From positions 446,708,053 through 446,772,052 of the forward strand of contig CM040118.1 in NCBI GenBank assembly GCA_022559845.1: a stretch of DNA of 64,000 nucleotides, in the 5' to 3' direction. Origin of the DNA: Amorphophallus konjac (Eukaryota; Streptophyta; Magnoliopsida; Alismatales; Araceae). The position numbers and the translations under genes were made by a program. Positions 9,873-18,914 of the stretch are shown piece by piece; position 1 is the first letter of the stretch, and each line of letters starts with the position of its first letter. The notes beneath the pieces were generated by a model, which was not told where the DNA came from, did no database searches, and saw only the letters and a list, made by a program, of their open reading frames with translations.

Positions 9873-12800
9873 TGTAATACCCCAAAATTATATATATATA
9901 TATATATATTCTGAGATTTTCTGGAGACTAATGAGATTAATGAATTTAAATAGATTTTTCTGGGTTAAATAAGTTATTATGGAAGCGTAAATGATAACCA
10001 ATTGACTTGGCCCATTTAAATAAGCCCAAGAGACCTAAAACCAAGCACATAAGGTTTAGCCCATATTCTAGAAGCTTAAATTAGTGTATTTACGGAATTT
10101 TGGGGGATAATTACTCCTTAAATGGATAAACAAATGGATAAATAATAGGAAGAGTTTGAAATCAATCAAATTCGGCACCCAAGACCAAACGCGGTCTATC
10201 GGGCGACCGCATGGGGACTAAAAATGGCCTAGACTGGACTGCTAAGCGCTGCAGATTCCGTGAATGTGAGAAGGCATGAAAAGATGGGAACTTTAGCATC
10301 CAAATCGCCTAGGATCGATACTATCTCTTAGATAGATGAGTCTAGAAGGCTTAAGGATCGAATTGGTGATCTAATTAGGACTCTAAGTTCGTGCAAATCC
10401 CGAAAACCCTAGCTAAACCTATAAATAGACCCAAAATCAACCTGCGCGACCCTTACTTTTGGCTCGTGTGGAACTAAGGTAAGGAGGATGAATTAGAGGT
10501 ATGTTCTTCAGAATATTTTGTTCATCATACTAAGGTCTAACTACCCTCCAAATTTCGTGATATTAGGTGAAGGGGATCAGAAGTTAGAAGGCCACGAAGT
10601 TGCTGGTTCAGTTCAGGATGAGCAGAACTAGGGTCAAGTTCCAGCCCAAAATTGGAAGTCTAAAGCCCAGATCAGAGGTAGGTTATCTTATGAACGGCTT
10701 AAACTTGATGTTAAGAATAACAGCCCTCTGATTTCAGTCATTTTCATGTACTGTACATAGAGAATTTTATGTTTTATTGGGACTATGAATTTAGTGTAAT
10801 CTCCATACATAAATCTTAGCCCTAATTAAGTTAAAAAGAAAATCTCTTGTTCATTTTACACAAACCCATGCATATTCTTGACCTATTCTCCTTCTATCAT
10901 GTTTTACAGTATGTTCTCGTTGATTCTCATGCATAACATGCCCTAGATTAGAATTTATTTTACTATTTTCTCAAATTTCTGTCAAACAGACAGAAACGGT
11001 CTATAGGTGACCGCCAGAGGTAGCTAAGCGGCCCCTCGATAGACCGATAGACGCCTGAAAATGGTCTGCACTAGATCGTTTTTGGTTCTGAGAACTAGCC
11101 GCAGCCTAATTGAATTTTGCCTAAGTAGAACTCTATAATTATGGTATTTTTCACTCAAAATTATGTTTATTTCCTGTGAAACACCCTGTTTTAACATGAG
11201 CATGATTTTTAACTTTATTTTCATTACCATGTAATTTTGTGCCTAAATGTTATAGGTTTGTAATTAAATATTTTCTCTTATGTTTATGAAACGTGATTCA
11301 TGGTGGTATGAGAATGTTGTTTTGATCACTGTTTTCACATGATCCACTCTTATCTCTTGAGTCATTTTCTTAAGTACATGGCATATACTCCGGTATGTGA
11401 CTATTAGTTACACTTTGCACTTATAAGTACACTCTCTTGGACTTATGAATCTCTCCGCCGGATATTCCTTCTATCAGACTAGGGGATTATGTTTCAAGGC
11501 CTCCATAAGACTCCGTAAGCCTGGGATCCTCACTAGGACGCCGAGCTGGTTGTACCATCAAAGCCAATTGTCTAGAAAGCACTTTACTGGTGTTTTATGT
11601 GTTCTGGACCTTAGTGGCCCTATGGTTGACCGCCAGATTCTGTTAGCAATCGTTCACCGGACTGCTAAAAGATACCAAGCGGCCATTTACTAGACCGCTA
11701 AAGCTCCAAAAGGTTTCCCTACGTCGACACTTCTTTTTCATGCGTCGACTCTATTTATGAAACGGTCTAGACTCTGACCGCTTTCTTCATGAAACGGTCT
11801 AGTAAACGACCGCTTTATCTCTGAACCTGTCTAACCCGAGATTTGACCTTTGGGGTTGGTTTTCTTGAGTTCCTAGATGGTCTTTGGATTATCTGGAGTC
11901 TCAACACATATTTAACGAAGTTAATATTAAGATATGAAACGTATTAAATATACCATTATGCTGCCGGAATGCCGCCGGAGTATAATATTCTTTTAATTCA
12001 TCTTTGATATCTCATGTCGGTTTTGATATGTTCTATACCTTGGTTACTTGGTCATGAAACTTATTATTTGGAATCGAATTATTTGCCGAAATTATTGTTA
12101 TATCTCGTGGAAGTAGCTGGATTTATAACTTGAAGATGCAAGACCGGACACGGATTGTGTCCAAGGGCTCCATGCTAGTCCCCACGGCCGATGGTTGGAA
12201 ACGTGCTATAAACCATGGGGTACGATGATACTGGCGTCGCATTACGCTGGGAGTACTTTCTCTTATAAATGAGTGAAACTCACGAGGCTCGTTATACAAT
12301 TACATGCTTGTTAATGACTTTCTAGTACATAGCCTTTACAAGATTGTGTAAAGTACTTTCTAGTTACACACTCGTACATTCTTGTTCATGAAAAGCCAAA
12401 TTTACATCTACATGATTAATCTTGCTTGTTCATGGTCTATACTCGCTCACATCTACTTGCCCAGTTATTTCATGATTCTTGGTTATCTTGGTTTATATCG
12501 CCTGTTTATCGCATTCTTATTTTTACCTTAAGATCTAGAGATAAGACATTAATCATTTAAATATTACCTTCAAGTTGATGGGAAGATACCTACTGAGCAA
12601 GTGTGCTCATACCTACTTTCTCAATTTTCTAGGAAGTATAGGTGAATCAGATTCGGAATATACAAGTAGCGGGTCTGAGAGTGATTGAAGGTCACATGGA
12701 TGGAGAGAAGATCTAGTTGTCAAGTGTCTAGTCGAGTCCTATTGTAATTTTCCATTTTCTTGAGTCTATGATGTAAAGATGTTAAAGTCATGAATCTAAT

Positions 12801-12976
12801 GTACCTTATGGTTACTAGTATGGAATAAAGTTAGAATTTTGAAAAAAAAATATACGTGTGCAATTACTTTTATGTGATTGTCTTGCGCTCTGATTTCTTA
12901 TTTGCGAGAGGCTTACTATGCCGGCTATTCACGTTCCGATATTTCTTCTGCTGTATTAAAAGCTCGGGGCATGACA
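9873..12976 (+). mobile_element. Element N 5' LTR
   Basis: Runs from TGTAATACCCC to GGGGCATGACA. It contains an (AT)n run near its start (9890-9911), a TATA box at 10420, three clusters of GGTCTA/GACCGC stem-loop motifs (10188-10250, 10990-11085, 11600-11830) and a TGAGC-AAGTGT-GCTCA stem-loop (12594-12609). It is 3,104 bp, long for a chromovirus LTR, and I see no coding potential in it. Confidence 0.9.
10420..10427 (+). promoter_or_regulatory. Putative LTR promoter TATA box of N
   Basis: TATAAATA at 10420-10427 in the 5' LTR, conserved at 19466-19473 in the 3' LTR. It lies about 170-230 bp downstream of the first GGTCTA/GACCGC motif cluster. Confidence 0.6.
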
Positions 12977-12983
12977 GTTAAAG

Positions 12984-12997
12984 TGGTATCAGAGCCT
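12984..12997 (+). other. Primer binding site of N
   Basis: TGGTATCAGAGCC lies 7 bp after the LTR end, complementary in type to the 3' end of initiator tRNA-Met, as usual for Tekay/Del-like elements. Confidence 0.9.
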
Positions 12998-13212
12998 AGG
13001 CCTAGCAGTCCTAGGAGAGATGTCATGTCATAGGTTAAGTCCAAGGTTTAAGGACCCATGCCTATGAAACAAGGAAAGAAAATTCCCCACCCAGCAGAGA
13101 ATTGGGTAGAACCTGGGATGAGCTAGTAATTAGAAATTATCTTTAAGATTAACCCATCAATCCCATTAGAATTAACAAATCTATTACTCTCCTCTGGTAC
13201 TTTACTCTTACA

Positions 13213-14157
13213 ATGGCTCACCGTGTTGATTGGGGAGGAATGCAACAAACTGTTGCAGGCCTCACTCAGGCTTTGTAAAATATGGCTCAAGCCGACGCTA
13301 GGGCCGAAGCTGGTGATCTACACCACAATTTTCAAAGTTTAAACCGTCCGCGATTTTTGGGTTCTTCTAACCCCGATGAGGCAGAAAATTGGATTGATGA
13401 AATGAACCGTATATTCAAGGTCATGCAATGTGCCGACCAAGAGAAGGTTCATCTTGCTACGTTTTAGTTAAACAAAGACACACGTACTTGGTGGAAGTCT
13501 ATTCCAACACCGCCTGCAGACGCACCACACACATGGGATGGATTTCTTACTCTCTTTCGAGCCAAGTATTTCTCCGAGCATGTCAAGGAGAGGAAGGCAG
13601 CCGAATTCGCATCACTACGTCAAGGCATGATGACGGTGGCAACATATGAGTTACAATTCTCTCGCCTGGCACCTTATGCTCAACATCTAGTGAGTACGGA
13701 TCTTCTTAAAGCAAATCACTTTATGGACGGGCTGTGACCTATTTTCATCCAGCAACTTGGCCCACAAAACATTCGGACCTACGTAGAGATGGTCCAACGG
13801 GAACACTTATGTGAACGGACCTTGGAGAAGGTCGATAAACTCAAGGTCAAAGTGGAGGAGCCGAGCCGAAAGTCTGATCGGCAAGATAAGAAGCAAGAAA
13901 AATTCAGCATCACCTATAACTCTCGGGATAGCAAGAAGAGATCCCAGAATGGGGATAGCAAGGATGATCGTCGGAACAAGAAGAATAAAGAAGAAGATAA
14001 GTAAGTCATGATGGCTTGCTCGTTCTGTGATAAATTTAGTCATGCGGCCGAAGAATGTTGGAAACGTTTGGGCGCATACATAAGATGTGGAAGTCGGGAG
14101 CACCGCATGCTTGACTGTCCTCTGATGAAAGAGCAATCATCTACGAGGAGCAATGGT
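13213..14157 (+). pseudogene. Element N gag with CCHC knuckles
   Basis: Capsid/nucleocapsid precursor of N. The ATG at 13213 follows CTTACA and opens the frame that continues into pol. The capsid region carries PRFLGSSNPDEAENWIDEM and a TWW-containing stretch (about 13330-13495) typical of the retrotransposon Gag domain. A basic Lys/Arg-rich segment (13830-14000) precedes two zinc knuckles: CSFC-x4-H-x4-C (14017-14058), and a second that reads Y-x2-C-x4-H-x4-C, so its first Cys is lost to Tyr. In-frame stops occur at 13276, 13465, 13735 and 14002, so no full Gag can be made. Confidence 0.88.
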
Positions 14158-14725
14158 GGACAAAAGCGACAAGCTAGATTGAATGCCGTGTTGGAGGATG
14201 AACCAACCAAAGAAGGGGAGCTCATTGAAGGTATAATTCATATTTATTCCCATCCTGCTTTTGTGTTATTTGATACGGGTGCTACTCATTCCTTTATTGC
14301 TAGTTCCTTTGCAAAAACATTGCCTATCTCACCTGTTCCCTTACCATCGGATTTAACCATAGTCACTCCTTTAAGGTCGGGAATGGAATTGAAAATTGAT
14401 TTCCCTAATAGTGATGTTACTGTAGAAGGGCATAATCTTCCCACTAATCTGGTATGTCTTGATATGGAAGGCTACGATGCCATATTAGGAGTTGATTGGC
14501 TTGTAGATCACGACGCCTATATAAATTATCACAGTAGGATAATTTCCTTTCGAAAACCAGGTCTCCCACGATTTTCCTTTCTTGGCATCAAATACCGTAA
14601 GCATCCCTCTCTTATTTCATCTCTTCACGCTTGCAAACTCATTTCGCAAGGATGTGAAGCTTTCCTTGCCTCCGTAGTAGTTACTGAGTCTAAAGAAATT
14701 CGGATAGAAGAAATCCCCATAGTTA
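14158..14725 (+). pseudogene. Element N protease domain
   Basis: Retropepsin-like aspartic protease following gag in the same frame. The catalytic LFDTGATHSFI lies near 14262-14294 and the ILGVDWL motif near 14487-14507, the usual pairing in plant gypsy elements. The domain reads without a stop to the codon before the inserted DNA transposon (14726). The protein would process Gag-Pol inside the virus-like particle. Translation beyond this point is disrupted by the transposon, not by point mutation. Confidence 0.9.
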
Positions 14726-14749
14726 TAGGGTGTTTGGTTGTTATTTTTT
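14726..14749 (+). repeat. Left terminal inverted repeat
   Basis: TAGGGTGTTTGG followed by TTGTTATTTTTTT. The first 12 bases are a perfect inverted copy of 15950-15961. Confidence 0.85.
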
Positions 14750-15037
14750 TCTCTTAAATTTAAAAAAAAGAGTAAGAGACCTTCTAATCCCGTTTGGTGT
14801 TCTTTTCCTAAAATTTAGGGAGAGAATCTCACCTCATTATAATCTATCTCTAAATAAAAACAACTCCCTACTAATTTTTCTTTTGAGATCCCTCTCTCGT
14901 CGCTCTCTTTCTCCCCCTCCCTCCCATGCGTGCCCCCCCCCTACGCTGCGCGGCCCCCCTCTCCCTCCAACTCCGGGAACCCCCGTCGGAGGCTACCATC
15001 TCCCTCTGCTCCAGGTTGTCAAAAAAGGAAGGCCAGG

Positions 15038-15309
15038 GCTATCATCGGCTCCTCCGGGTTCCTGTACGTGGTGCAGAATCGGGGCAAGTCCAAGGCCGAC
15101 CCGGGGTACGCAGCCGGCATTGGCATCAAGAACTCGCTCTTCGTGCTTGCCGCCTGCAACCTGCTGGGCTACTGTTCACCTTCCTAGTGCTCGAGTCAAA
15201 AGGGAAGTCCCTGGAAGAGATGTCTGGGGAGAACGAGATGGATGAGGAGCAGACGGCAGATGCTGCAGACACCAGCAGCTACAGCCACAGCAGGACCGTA
15301 CTTGTTTAA
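15038..15309 (+). pseudogene. Captured C-terminal exon of a PHT1-type phosphate transporter
   Basis: Two adjacent frames together resemble the last part of plant PHT1 H+/phosphate symporters (plasma membrane, major facilitator superfamily). The first frame reads GFLYVVQ..., GYAAGIGIKNSLFVLAACNLLG (15038-15165). After a one-base deletion near 15168 the next frame reads LFTFLVLESKGKSLEEMSGENE (15173-15238) and ends at a natural-looking stop, 15307-15309. The family signature is the last transmembrane segment followed by the ESKGKSLEE tail. A CAG acceptor-like site lies just upstream (about 15030). High GC at third positions contrasts with the AT-rich transposon ends. The fragment cannot encode a transporter. 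Confidence 0.85.
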
Positions 15310-15600
15310 AGATGGGTCATTGGCTCCCTCATCAGATCAGCTTCTTGTTCTTCTAATTGGAACATCCAATCTAACTTGAGCATGTACTCTTGTGGACTGC
15401 TGCTCAATGCTTTGCATATATCATTATCCTGCTTCGTTCTTAATAAGAACCAAAACCAGATACTATCATGCAACTGGATTAATTACCTTGTTGTGAGCAA
15501 TGATGTCTCGTACGTCATGTGAAGATCACCCAGTTTTTCCTTTCCCCTTTACATGTAGTTTAAGTATGAACAAATTAATCGCTGCAAGATCCTCTGTACG
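15310..15600 (+). other. Probable captured 3' flank/UTR of the PHT1 gene
   Basis: AT-balanced, non-coding DNA immediately after the PHT1 stop (GTTTAAAGATGGGTCATTGG onward). It was presumably copied with the exon. I see no other feature in it; the inference rests on adjacency alone. Confidence 0.45.
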
Positions 15601-15627
15601 TAGAATTTATGCAGTTTGACACAAGCA

Positions 15628-15810
15628 TTACCGTAGAGGCCTGGCCACGGGGATCCCGAAGTCGGGGATGTGGACTTGTGCCTCTAGGCCTGCCCGGGGT
15701 CGTGGACCGGCATCGGCTACCAGCTTCCAGTAGAAACGCTCGAGGAGGTTGATGTGGGTAAACTGGGAGTAGATGACCCGGGCGGCGAGAGCGGACGACA
15801 CTTTTGCCAA
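15628..15810 (-). pseudogene. Second captured gene fragment, unidentified
   Basis: A GC-rich open stretch on the minus strand reads, without stops, a protein-like sequence containing RVIYSQFTHINLLERFYWKL and, after it, HIPDFGIPVARPL. Amino-acid composition and base composition resemble real coding DNA rather than the surrounding AT-rich transposon. I do not recognise the family. Its strand is opposite to the PHT1 piece, so the element appears to have acquired at least two host fragments. It could alternatively belong to the same donor locus. Confidence 0.45.
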
Positions 15811-15937
15811 ACATGTCTACATATATTTTAAAATTTATGACACTTTTGCCAAACAAAAAGTGTCATTTTTTATCAATTTTAAAATTTAAGTTAAAAATTG
15901 ACACAATATAATTTTTAAGGTAGAAATAGTTTTTTTA

Positions 15938-15961
15938 AAAAAATTGTTCCCAAACACCCTA
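15938..15961 (-). repeat. Right terminal inverted repeat
   Basis: It ends CCAAACACCCTA; its reverse complement equals the left end for 12 bases and then matches imperfectly through the A-rich segment. Confidence 0.85.
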
Positions 15962-15964
15962 TTA

Positions 15965-16749
15965 GGGAGTTTCCTGATGTTTTCCCTTCTGAGTTACCTG
16001 GCTTACCGCCCGAAAGGGAGGTCAACTTCACCATTGAACTCACACCTAGAGCAGCACCAGTGTCAATAGCTCCTTACAGGATGTCCCCCACGGAATTGAA
16101 GGAACTAAAGAAGCAACTTCAGGAGCTGCTAGAAAAAGGCTTCATTCGACCTAGCACATCCCCTCGGGGTGCGCCAGTCTTATTTGTCAAGAAGAAAGAC
16201 GGTTCCCTCATATTATGCATTGACTACAGACAGTTGAATCAACTCACCATCAAGAACAAATACCCACTGTCACATATTGATGAGCTGTTTGACCAACTTT
16301 CTGGCGCGGAGTACTTCTCCAAGATCGATCTCAGGTCAGGCTATCATCAACTGAGGGTCAAGGATGAAGATATTCACAAGACTGCTTTCCGAAGCCGATA
16401 CGGACATTATGAATTTGTGGTTATGCCGTTCGGTTTAACTAATGCACCTGCTGCATTCATGCAACTGATGAATAATGTGTTTAGGCCTTATCTTGACCAA
16501 TTTGTGGTCGTATTCATTGATGATATTCTCATCTATTCAAAGACAAAGGAAGAACATGAGGAACATCTAACGATTGCCTTGCAAACCTTGCGAAAACACC
16601 AACTTTATGCTAAGTTAAACAAATGTGAATTTTGGCTTAAGGAGGTCTCTTTCCTTGGCCATATCATTTCTAAAGAAGGCATTACGGTAGATCCTTCTAA
16701 GGTTGAGGCTGTTAAGAACTGGAGCCAACCGAACACCGTATCTGAAGTT
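15965..16749 (+). pseudogene. Element N reverse transcriptase
   Basis: Resumes in frame directly after the right TTA. It begins with the [16 protein letters not shown] linker, then reverse-transcriptase blocks: [15 protein letters not shown] (about 16160), [18 protein letters not shown] (about 16220), [13 protein letters not shown] (about 16322), [13 protein letters not shown] (about 16420) and the catalytic VFIDDILIY (about 16510). This is a full-length gypsy polymerase core with both catalytic aspartates. The wording is that of Tekay/Del chromoviruses. The run ends in a TAA at 16750. It copies the element RNA into cDNA in an intact relative. Confidence 0.92.
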
Positions 16750-17310
16750 TAAAGTTTCATTGGCCTGGCTGGTTATTATAGATGATTTATCAAGGATTTC
16801 TCCAAAATCGCCGCTCCTTTAACAAGACTCACTAGGAAAGAAAATCCTTTCGAGTGGACAAAGGAATGTGAAGAAAACTTCTTAGCCCTTAAAGAGCATC
16901 TCACCATGGCTCCTATACTGGCATTGCCCATAGAAGGTGGCGGATTTGAAGTTTATACCGATGCATCATGCGTTGGTCCAGGTTGTGTACTTATGCAAAA
17001 TAGCAATGTGATTTGCTATGCTTCAAGACAGTTAAAGCGACATGAGGAAAACTATCATGTTCATGATCTAGAACTGGCTGCGGTCATATTTGCCTTGAAG
17101 ATTTGGCGTCACTACCTTTATGGAGAGAAATTCACGGTCTATTCGGACCATAAGAGCTTGAAATATCTATTCTCTAAGAAAGAGCTAAATATGAGGCAAA
17201 GGCGATGGTTGGAGTACATTAAGGACTTCGAGTTTGCTATCTATTATCATCCTAACAAGGCGAATGCTGTTGCCGATGCGCTCAGTAGGAAATCGATGGG
17301 AAAGCTATCA
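16750..17310 (+). pseudogene. Element N reverse transcriptase connection and RNase H
   Basis: Same frame as the preceding domain, with stops at 16750 and 16783. FIGLAGYYR leads to [17 protein letters not shown] and then RNase [15 protein letters not shown] (first catalytic Asp, about 16955), the [18 protein letters not shown] helix with the catalytic Glu (about 17071), [12 protein letters not shown] (third Asp, about 17140) and [10 protein letters not shown] (last Asp, about 17263). All catalytic positions are present. The protein would degrade RNA of the RNA-DNA hybrid during reverse transcription. Confidence 0.9.
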
Positions 17311-18450
17311 AGTCTCATGAAAGGCATGACCAATCTTAATTCTAAATTTGCTCAGTTGAATTTAGATATTAATGTGAAGAAGAAAGAGGATTGCTTTATA
17401 GCCAATATCCGGGCACAACCCACATTAATAGAAGATCTAGTCAAACTCCAAGATAATGACCCTGTGTTATTGGAGATCAAAGCCAATATGGAGCAACGGC
17501 CGGATTTATCTATTGCAAATAATGGAAGATTGTTATTCAGGGAACGAGTTTGTATATCGGATCATTTGGATACTAAGAAATTGATCCTAGAAGAAGCTCA
17601 TAAATCAAAGTACACCATTCACCCGGGTGCTACCAAGATGTATCAAGACCTCAAAAGAAATTATTGATGGCCCAATATGAAAAGGGAAGTAGCGGACTAT
17701 GTGTCACGTTGCCTCACTTGTCAACAGATTAAGGTAGAACATCAAAGCCCCGCATGAAAACTACATCCCTTGGAAATTCTGGAATGGAAATGGGAGAGTA
17801 TAGGAATGGATTTTATCATGGGACTGCCTAAATCAAGTGGTGGACATGATGGGATATGGGTGATCATAGACCGTTTAACAAAATCGGCTCATTTTCTACC
17901 TATTAAAAGTCGATGGTCTGTGGATATCTTGGCTGCCTTATACATAAAGGAGATCGTTAAGTTGCATGGTATCCCTGTCACTATTATTTTCGATCGAGAT
18001 CCTCGATTTACTTCACAATTCTGGAAGGGTCTACAATATTCTTTGAGAACTCGATTGAATTTTAGCACTGCATTTCATCCGCAAACTAATGGACAAACTG
18101 AAAGAACCAATCAAGTAGTAGAAGACATGCTAAGAGAATATGTTATAGACTTCGGTGGAAGCTGGCACGACCATTTACCTCTAGTGGAATTTGCCTACAA
18201 TAATAGTTATCAAGCTAGCATTCAAATCGTACCATTTGAGGCACTATATGGGAGAAGCTGTCGCTCACCTATCTGCTAGAGTGAAGTTGGGGAAAGACAA
18301 CTTCTAGGTCTAGAATTGATAAGGGATACTACTGAGAAGGTTAAGCTAATTCGAGAAAGACTCAAGATGGCCCAAGATAGATAGAAATCATATGCTGATA
18401 ATCGAAGGCGTGACCTAGAATTCCAAGTAGGCGACCATGTATTTCTCAAG
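17311..18450 (+). pseudogene. Element N integrase
   Basis: The zinc-binding HHCC module runs from [18 protein letters not shown] (about 17600) through CLTCQQIK (about 17710). A DDE core follows: MDFIMGLPKSSGG (first Asp, about 17808), FDRDPRFTSQFW (second Asp, about 17991; an extra Phe precedes it where Ser is common) and HPQTNGQTERTNQ (Glu, about 18090). Stops lie at 17665, 17755, 18277 and 18382, several of them explained by G-to-A in Trp codons or C-to-T in Gln or Arg codons. The frame is unbroken. An intact relative would insert cDNA into chromatin. Confidence 0.9.
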
Positions 18451-18843
18451 GTCTCTCTGAGTCGAGGTATTCAAAGATTCGGCTTCAAAGGCAAGCTTAC
18501 GCCAAGATTAATTGGCTCTTTTGAAATTCTTGAAAGAGTGGGAGAGGTGGCTTATCGTTTAGCATTACCTCCACAGTTGACAGGAGTTCATGATGTATTC
18601 CATGTCTCTATGTTAAAGAAATATGTCTATGATCCATTCCACGTTATCACTTATGATAATCTGGAGATCCAAAAGGATTTGATGTATGAGCTAAAGCCAA
18701 TCAAAATAATTGAGCAAGAAGTACGACAACTTCGGAATAAAACCATTCCCATGGTCAAAGTCCAGTGGACCAAATCTTGCCCACATGAAGCAACATGGGA
18801 GACGGAAGAAGCCATACACAAGAGATTTCCCAATCTATTTTAA
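18451..18843 (+). pseudogene. Element N integrase tail with chromodomain
   Basis: After the GPF-like segment (FKGKLTPRLIGSFEILERVG, about 18486-18545) comes LPPQLTGVHDVFHVSMLKKY and a chromodomain at about 18690-18843: KIIEQEVRQLRNKTIPMVKV, then QW, then ATWETEEAIHKRFPNLF and TAA. The chromodomain directs integration to particular chromatin in chromoviruses and confirms the lineage. This last part has no internal stop from 18385 to the end. Confidence 0.88.
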
Positions 18844-18901
18844 TGTAAGTACACTCTCCCTTAAAATCCATGTAATTGAATTTGGGGACCAAAATTCTCT
18901 T

Positions 18902-18914
18902 AAGTGGGAAAGGG
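18902..18914 (+). other. Polypurine tract of N
   Basis: AAGTGGGAAAGGG lies immediately before the 3' LTR start (TGTAATACCC, 18915). It primes plus-strand DNA synthesis in intact elements. Confidence 0.85.

Larger units (their letters stand above)
14726..15961 (+). mobile_element. PIF/Harbinger-like (Tourist-type) non-autonomous element with captured gene pieces
   Basis: 1,236 bp bounded by the inverted repeat TAGGGTGTTTGG / CCAAACACCCTA; the match continues imperfectly for about 10 more bases. It is flanked by TTA at 14723-14725 and 15962-15964. Removing the element and one TTA leaves the N reading frame continuous (Val-Arg-Glu-Phe), so the boundaries are right. A 3-bp TTA duplication and a GGGTGTTTGG-type end point to PIF/Harbinger; no transposase is present. 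Its centre carries a phosphate-transporter exon on + (15038-15309) and an unidentified open stretch on - (15628-15810). Strand is given by the captured transporter; the element itself has none. Superfamily assignment is by TSD and TIR only. Confidence 0.75.

Noticed and set aside
14726..15961. hAT or Tc1/mariner identity for the DNA transposon
   Set aside because: hAT would give an 8-bp duplication. A TA duplication would leave extra bases in the N frame, whereas TTA restores it exactly.
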